DNA from: Chloroflexota bacterium
GTDB taxonomy: Bacteria; Chloroflexota; Limnocylindria; Limnocylindrales; CSP1-4
Length of the DNA stretch: 64,000 nucleotides
Reading direction: 5' to 3'
Assembly: GCA_016191345.1 (NCBI GenBank)
Contig: JACPOU010000037.1
Location: 120,299-184,298, forward strand
Shown here: positions 63,573 through 64,000 of the stretch, piece after piece
Numbering within the stretch: position 1 is the first letter of the stretch
Layout: every line of letters begins with the position of its first letter
Notes under the pieces: model-generated
The model's input: only the letters and a program-made list of their open reading frames with translations
Database searches by the model: none
Told to the model about the DNA's origin: nothing
Program-made: the position numbers and the translations under genes

Positions 63573-64000
63573 CTACTTCGGCCCGAACCGATCGCGGATC
63601 GCCACGCCGAGGTGGTCGAAGAACCGCGAGGACTTCGTCAGGTATCCCGAGTGCACACCCGGAAACGCGCCGCGCTGCATCGCCCGTCGATCGCAGACGT
63701 CGCCGAGGTGCTCGAACATCGCCCCGACCGGGAACGAGAGGTAGTCGTGCTCGTGCCAGACGTTGAGCCAGGGGGTGAAGAGCCGCGGATGGATCACGTC
63801 GCGCGGCGCGGACGGCAGGACCCCCATCGCCCGGAGCGCTGCGGACTGTGACCCGACCGTCACGAGGAGGTCGGCTGGGGCGGGCGCGTCCTTCGGGGCG
63901 GGCGCGTCCTTCGGGGCGGGCGCGTCCTTCGGGGCGGGCGCGTCCTTCGGGGCGGGCGCGTCCTTCGGGGCGGGCGCGTCCTTCGGGGCGGGCGCGTCCT
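63573..64000 (-). CDS. Protein with APAPKD repeat, C-terminal part (5' end outside window)
   Basis: The minus-strand frame enters from the right edge. About 41 residues of an APAPKD hexapeptide repeat precede ADLLVTVGSQSAALRAMGVLP, FTPWLNVWHEHDYLSFPVGAMFEHLGDV and FPGVHSGYLTKSSRFFDHLG. The FTPWLNVWHEHDYLSFP block with a later HSGY resembles the acid and His region of alpha/beta hydrolases, so this may be the C-terminal end of an esterase-like protein; the nucleophile region lies outside. The repeat would be a variable linker interrupting the hydrolase. Confidence 0.6.
   Translation of the reverse strand, partial: DAPAPKDAPAPKDAPAPKDAPAPKDAPAPKDAPAPKDAPAPADLLVTVGSQSAALRAMGVLPSAPRDVIHPRLFTPWLNVWHEHDYLSFPVGAMFEHLGDVCDRRAMQRGAFPGVHSGYLTKSSRFFDHLGVAIRDRFGPK
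63877..64000 (+). repeat. 18-bp tandem repeat at the right edge
   Basis: About seven near-perfect copies of GGGGCGGGCGCGTCCTTC, continuing to the edge. In frame with the minus-strand gene (six residues per unit). Confidence 0.97.

Noticed and set aside
63877..64000. CRISPR-like array at the right edge
   Set aside because: Units are contiguous 18-bp repeats without spacers and in frame with a gene, so it is a coding minisatellite.

Overview
The window is very GC-rich, coding-dense bacterial chromosome with near-universal G/C third codon positions. It carries one tRNA (His) and no rRNA, phage genes, insertion sequence or CRISPR array. Two F420-type luciferase-like oxidoreductases, a class II (B12-dependent) ribonucleotide reductase, a YbjN-like protein, a PAC2-domain protein, a PxKF-domain surface protein, frequent GTG starts and many apparently leaderless genes point to an uncultured soil or freshwater Chloroflexota of the Limnocylindria type; a deep actinobacterial lineage is the alternative. 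That placement is inference from gene content.

Layout. 1-8 kb: the 3' end of a guanine deaminase gene, a small Cys-containing protein, a GlcD-type flavin oxidase, a gluzincin lipoprotein, then a minus-strand set of a LolD/MacB-like ABC ATPase, a double FtsX-domain permease and BioY. 8-15 kb: a CAP-domain exported protein, an F420-type oxidoreductase, tRNA-His, and a MarR regulator translationally coupled to a heterodimeric ABC exporter. 15-19 kb: a polysaccharide block with a nucleotidyltransferase-fold protein, an O-antigen ligase-like protein and a frameshifted family 4 glycosyltransferase. 19-24 kb: lipoprotein, HAD hydrolase, UgpC/MsmX-type ATPase, NUDIX hydrolase, double-GNAT protein and TPR protein. 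24-31 kb: a minus-strand run glgC, ybjN-like, two related membrane-anchored metallopeptidases, nicotinate phosphoribosyltransferase. 31-42 kb: M23 peptidase, A24 prepilin peptidase, leucyl aminopeptidase, an NAD-binding epimerase-like protein, adenosine deaminase, NagD-like phosphatase, alpha/beta hydrolase, YacP-like NYN protein, zinc-ribbon membrane protein and a CcsA-type cytochrome c biogenesis protein. 43-48 kb: PxKF protein divergent from a large ATPase/LuxR regulator followed by an NTF2-like protein and a metallo-beta-lactamase-fold hydrolase. 48-53 kb: nrdJ with two NrdR-like boxes, a clear promoter and a long leader, then a second F420-type oxidoreductase. 53-56 kb is the most accessory-looking stretch: a 5'-truncated Phd-like antitoxin with an intact PIN toxin, a helix-turn-helix plus unknown-protein pair, and an AlkZ-like protein. 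56-64 kb: HTH-TPR regulator divergent from an ECF sigma/membrane partner pair, cupin, PAC2 protein, DEAD-box helicase, zinc-ribbon protein, glutaredoxin-like protein, and the 3' end of a minus-strand gene with an 18-bp tandem repeat.

Two sequence-level patterns stand out. Many starts are preceded by a TANNNT hexamer ending 5-7 nt before the start codon, as expected for leaderless transcripts, including divergent pairs and one hexamer that contains the stop codon of the upstream gene. The convergent spacer at 63.2-63.6 kb holds five copies of a TTCC-N7-GGAA dyad, the first three at an exact 30-bp period. Purine salvage (guanine deaminase, adenosine deaminase) and nucleotide/NAD metabolism (nrdJ, nicotinate phosphoribosyltransferase, NUDIX) recur, but the genes are scattered. 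All functions are read from sequence by eye; no database search was run.
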